A stretch of 8,387 nucleotides of DNA from Rhodothermia bacterium (GTDB lineage Bacteria > Bacteroidota > Rhodothermia > Rhodothermales > JABDKH01): contig JAUIJQ010000111.1 of NCBI GenBank assembly GCA_030431165.1, positions 1 to 8,387 on the forward strand. The letters run 5' to 3'. Shown here piece after piece: positions 7,124-8,387 of this stretch. Each line of letters starts with the position of its first letter. Position 1 is the stretch's first letter. Below the pieces are notes generated by a model. It was given only the letters and a program-made list of their open reading frames with translations. It had not been told where the DNA came from and searched no databases. Made by a program: the position numbers and the translations under genes.

Positions 7124-7136
7124 GCTGCGACGCAGC
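7124..7136. promoter_or_regulatory. 13-bp palindrome in the GH20/esterase divergent gap; candidate operator
   Basis: GCTGCG (7124-7129), a central A (7130) and CGCAGC (7131-7136) form a perfect palindrome. It occupies the middle of the 38 bp between the divergent starts at 7115 and 7154. The position suits a dimeric regulator controlling both genes. The palindrome is GC-rich, so chance is possible, and no regulator gene is in the window. With so little space, the promoters must extend into coding sequence or overlap one another. Confidence 0.35.
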
Positions 7137-7153
7137 ATTTACTGGAATCAGGC

Positions 7154-8387
7154 ATGAAGATATCCAATCAACTTGGATGGCGCGTTGGTTGCGCCGCAGC
7201 GGCTTGTGTGGCGCTTGCGGGCTGTACGCGTGCCGACTCTGACGATACGGGCAACGCGGGCGACAATCGCGTCACGTTCGCGGTGGACATGCGCGAACCT
7301 GCGGATGCCGGCTGGTTTGATCCGGCCACGGAGCGGGTGGGAATCCGCGGTGGGACACCGCCGCTGTCATGGGGTGAGACAATCGAAGGCGCTGATCCCG
7401 ATGGGGATCTTGTGTTTGAGGTTGCCATCACGTTCGACTCGCTCGAGACCAGTCTTGTCGCGTTCAAGTTCAAGGTCGAGGGCGTCGACAACCCGAACGA
7501 TGGCTGGGAAAGCGGAGGGAACCGGTCTGTTGACGTGGCTACCATCCGTCGTGTAGACCGCCGGTTCGACAAAGACCGTGCACCAATTCCCAGGACGCTG
7601 ACGGGTAACGTTGAACACCACGCGGGGTTTGCCGACACGACATCCGGTCTCGCCGTGCGCGATCTTCTTGTCTACCTCCCACCCGGATACGAGACCTCCG
7701 GGGATCGGTACCCGGTACTGTACATGCATGACGGCGTCAACGTGTTTGATGCGTCAGAGGTCGGCGGCGAGTGGCGAATGGACGAGCAGGCTGAAGAGAT
7801 GATTGCGGACGGGCGCATGCGGCCTGCGATCATCGTTGGCGTTGGGAATACGCCTGATCGTACGAATGAGTACACGCCGACCGCATCCGAAACAATTCTG
7901 ACGCTCAGTCGACCCACCCCGGGTCGCGGCCTCGACGGTACGTACGTCGCAGCGAACGAGTTTTCGCTGACTGTGCAGACGCGGGGAGACTCGGTGTTTG
8001 TACGGCCGGCCGACCGGGATGAAGATCTCTACGCACCGCCATCTGCTGATGGAGGATTTGCGGTTTCGGGAACGGGCTACACGTTGTTCTTTGAGACAGA
8101 CCGGTCTGGTCGCACAACGGGGGTGACGGCTCGACAGCGTCCGGAAGGCGGCTGGGGTGACCGGTACGGTCGGTTCCTGGTCGAGCAGGTCAAACCGTTC
8201 ATCGATCGAACATATCGCACACTCCCCGATCGCGACCATACGTCCCTGGGTGGCTCGTCCCTTGGCGGTCTCATAACGATGTATCTCGGCCTCGAGTACG
8301 CCGACGTGTTCTCCGGGTTACTCGTGGTGTCACCCTCGGTATGGTGGGATGATCGTTACCTGCTCCGACGCGTTAGGTCTGAAAGCA
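7154..8387 (+). CDS. Carbohydrate-binding esterase lipoprotein (esterase D/enterochelin esterase-like) with a nested beta-barrel insert; 3' end beyond the window
   Basis: The first 411 residues are present and the frame is open at the window end. A short lipoprotein signal ends in the lipobox LAGC (Cys24). Residues about 39-130 resemble a starch-binding (CBM20/CBM48-like) beta domain: VTFAVDMREP, GWFDPATERVGIRGG, then FKFKVEGVDNPNDGWESGGN. Residues about 150-411 are an alpha/beta-hydrolase of the esterase D family: VRDLLVYLPPGYE (168-180), YPVLYMHDGVNVFD (186-199), GEWRMDEQAEEMI (205-217), AIIVGVGNTPDRTNEYTPT (225-243), and the nucleophile elbow LGGSSLGG (365-372) with Ser369. Asp and His of the triad would lie downstream of the window or near its end. 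Between residues 245 and 330 the fold is interrupted by a roughly 86-residue segment (LDGTYVAANEFSLTVQTRGD, LYAPPSADGGFAVSGTGY, LFFETDRSGRTTGVTARQ) resembling DUF3471-type barrels. It probably removes acyl groups from polysaccharides or processes a glycoconjugate at the cell surface; the substrate is unknown. Confidence 0.9.
   Translation, partial: MKISNQLGWRVGCAAAACVALAGCTRADSDDTGNAGDNRVTFAVDMREPADAGWFDPATERVGIRGGTPPLSWGETIEGADPDGDLVFEVAITFDSLETSLVAFKFKVEGVDNPNDGWESGGNRSVDVATIRRVDRRFDKDRAPIPRTLTGNVEHHAGFADTTSGLAVRDLLVYLPPGYETSGDRYPVLYMHDGVNVFDASEVGGEWRMDEQAEEMIADGRMRPAIIVGVGNTPDRTNEYTPTASETILTLSRPTPGRGLDGTYVAANEFSLTVQTRGDSVFVRPADRDEDLYAPPSADGGFAVSGTGYTLFFETDRSGRTTGVTARQRPEGGWGDRYGRFLVEQVKPFIDRTYRTLPDRDHTSLGGSSLGGLITMYLGLEYADVFSGLLVVSPSVWWDDRYLLRRVRSES

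Overview
The window is about 8.4 kb of compact, GC-rich bacterial DNA with six protein genes, two of them cut by the window edges. I see no rRNA, tRNA, CRISPR array, transposase or phage gene. Intergenic gaps are short and Shine-Dalgarno sequences are weak or absent before most starts. Two or three products carry export signals, two of them lipoboxes. Taken with the gene families present, this suggests a free-living carbohydrate degrader of the Bacteroidota/Rhodothermota type. That placement is inference; no marker gene here settles it.

Region 1 (1-2746, minus strand) is a probable three-gene sugar catabolic operon. In transcription order it holds a ThuA-family protein (1970-2746), a Gfo/Idh/MocA NAD(P)-dependent oxidoreductase (895-1950) 19 bp downstream, and after an 88 bp gap an exported, alpha-helical protein truncated at the window edge (1-806) that may be a polysaccharide-lyase-like toroid. 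A ThuA plus Gfo/Idh/MocA pair matches the architecture of ThuA/ThuB, which in rhizobia act on trehalose-type disaccharides through 3-keto intermediates. The true substrate here is unknown.

Region 2 (2747-2901) is a divergent intergenic region. It holds two blocks of three degenerate 7-bp repeats (consensus nnRATTG) on either side of a small palindrome.

Region 3 (2902-5427, plus strand) encodes a large multidomain monovalent cation/proton antiporter. It has a CPA-type membrane domain, an RCK N-terminal (TrkA-N) nucleotide-binding domain, an RCK_C-like segment, a PTS EIIA-like domain with an intact phosphohistidine motif, and a final RCK_C domain. It could couple ion transport both to nucleotide state and to PTS phosphorylation.

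Region 4 (5445-8387) holds a divergent pair of predicted lipoproteins: a family GH20 beta-N-acetylhexosaminidase (minus strand, convergent with the antiporter) and a carbohydrate-active esterase (plus strand, truncated at the window end). A 38 bp gap containing a 13 bp palindrome separates them. The esterase has an N-terminal starch-binding-like beta domain, and its alpha/beta-hydrolase fold is interrupted by a roughly 86-residue insert resembling the small beta-barrel domain (DUF3471-like) usually appended to the C-terminus of beta-lactamase-class serine hydrolases.

Overall, the cell appears to deacylate and trim amino-sugar or glucan-type glycans at its surface (region 4) and oxidise imported sugars inside (region 1). 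A PTS-sensing antiporter lies between these two carbohydrate loci.
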